Shown here piece after piece: positions 63,594 to 64,000 of a DNA stretch of 64,000 bases. Position numbers and translations under genes: made by a program. Source of the DNA: Clostridium sardiniense (GTDB lineage Bacteria > Bacillota > Clostridia > Clostridiales > Clostridiaceae). The stretch covers positions 62,001 to 126,000 of the forward strand of contig NZ_JAFBDA010000004.1 of NCBI RefSeq assembly GCF_016907995.1, read 5' to 3'. The notes beneath the pieces are model-generated. The model was not told the DNA's origin, searched no databases, and was given only the letters and a program-made list of their open reading frames with translations. Every line of letters starts with the position of its first letter. Positions within the stretch are counted from its first letter, which is position 1.

Positions 63594-64000
63594 TTAATTC
63601 TCCTCTCTACCCTTTAAAAATAATGTGCCTATATTTTCTCCATTTACTATATTTAATAGTATCTTTGGTTCTTCACCATTTGCTAAAATCATATTTATAC
63701 CTGAACTATTTGCAACCTTTGCAGCTGCAAGCTTAGTAATCATTCCACCTGTACCAAAACTTGTTCCTGCTCCACCTGCTGCTGCTTCTAATTCTTCTGT
63801 TATTTCATGAACTTCAGTTAAAAGCTTAGCATCTTCATTAGTTCTTGGATCCTTATCATAGAATCCATCTATATCTGAAAGTATTATAAGAAGATCTGCA
63901 TCACAAAGTCGTGAAACTATAGCTGACAGATTGTCATTATCTCCAAACTTAACTATATTCTCTATTTCATCAATTGAAACCGTATCATTTTCGTTTACTA
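63594..64000 (-). CDS. proB: Glutamate 5-kinase, N-terminal part outside the window
   Basis: The 135 visible residues are the C-terminal part of ProB, the first enzyme of proline synthesis. [35 protein letters not shown] and [20 protein letters not shown] are the conserved amino-acid-kinase motifs. The protein ends soon after (LFLKGREEN), so it lacks the C-terminal PUA domain found in E. coli ProB. Feedback control by proline is usual for the family; it cannot be judged here. Confidence 0.95.
   Translation of the reverse strand, partial: VNENDTVSIDEIENIVKFGDNDNLSAIVSRLCDADLLIILSDIDGFYDKDPRTNEDAKLLTEVHEITEELEAAAGGAGTSFGTGGMITKLAAAKVANSSGINMILANGEEPKILLNIVNGENIGTLFLKGREEN

Noticed and set aside
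1..64000. CRISPR arrays, insertion sequences, prophage, tRNA or rRNA genes
   Set aside because: I read for direct repeats with spacers, transposase or phage genes and tRNA-like folds and found none I could support.

Overview
The window reads as chromosome from a spore-forming, low-GC Firmicute of the Clostridium sensu stricto type. The evidence is very AT-rich DNA, strong GGAGG ribosome sites, TTGACA/TATAAT promoters with 17-bp spacers, T-box, lysine and PyrR RNA leaders, sporulation and germination genes (spmAB, a Csp-type protease, a SleC-like protein) and anaerobe genes (rubrerythrin, siroheme reductase). I see no rRNA, tRNA, CRISPR array, insertion sequence, prophage or plasmid gene. Species is not assigned.

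Layout. 1-8.1 kb: a MetRS-like paralogue (partial), metG with a T-box, a small FUSC-type membrane protein, aminopeptidase P, Hsp20, and an NhaC-family transporter behind a lysine riboswitch. 8.1-16.6 kb: a second aminopeptidase P, a PheB-like ACT protein, a dicarboxylate/amino-acid symporter, an unknown exported protein, an ABC exporter, spmA-spmB and two very small proteins, one a stand-alone ATP-cone. 16.6-24.5 kb: a siroheme reductase behind an FNR-type site, a cysteine-free thioredoxin-like protein with a MATE pump, ccpA, and ileS with a T-box. 24.5-33.2 kb: redox and housekeeping genes (BFD-like protein, GltD-like flavoprotein, RlmI-like methylase, rubrerythrin, ComB, radical SAM, lipoprotein, YkvI). 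33.2-38.1 kb: germination locus with a SleC-like protein and a double subtilase. 38.2-44.7 kb: cyclophilin/DUF3783/XRE operon, DedA, a STAS-like protein, murI, a large glutamine synthetase and a LexA-box gene. 44.9-49.5 kb: carAB with a PyrR leader. 49.7-54.5 kb: a NatAB-like exporter and an OpuC-like osmoprotectant importer. 54.5-64 kb: HAD phosphatase, SDR, a VanZ-PadR-SEDS operon, a TDT transporter, a TraB-like lipoprotein, a GNAT protein and proBA (proB partial).

Most of the new interest lies in control sequences. A promoter with one LexA box in its -35/-10 spacer and a second over the start site drives an 82-aa protein of unknown role. A long glutamine synthetase leader appears to place a hairpin between its Shine-Dalgarno and its start codon. 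A 30-codon open frame lies between the PyrR loop and the attenuator of carAB. A 44-bp perfect palindrome sits on the start site of a VanZ/PadR/SEDS operon, with a related arrangement at the osmoprotectant operon. Three perfect DnaA boxes fall within 123 bp of a dehydrogenase gene. Among proteins, the fused two-domain Csp protease with both catalytic triads intact and the MetRS paralogue without a zinc knuckle stand out.
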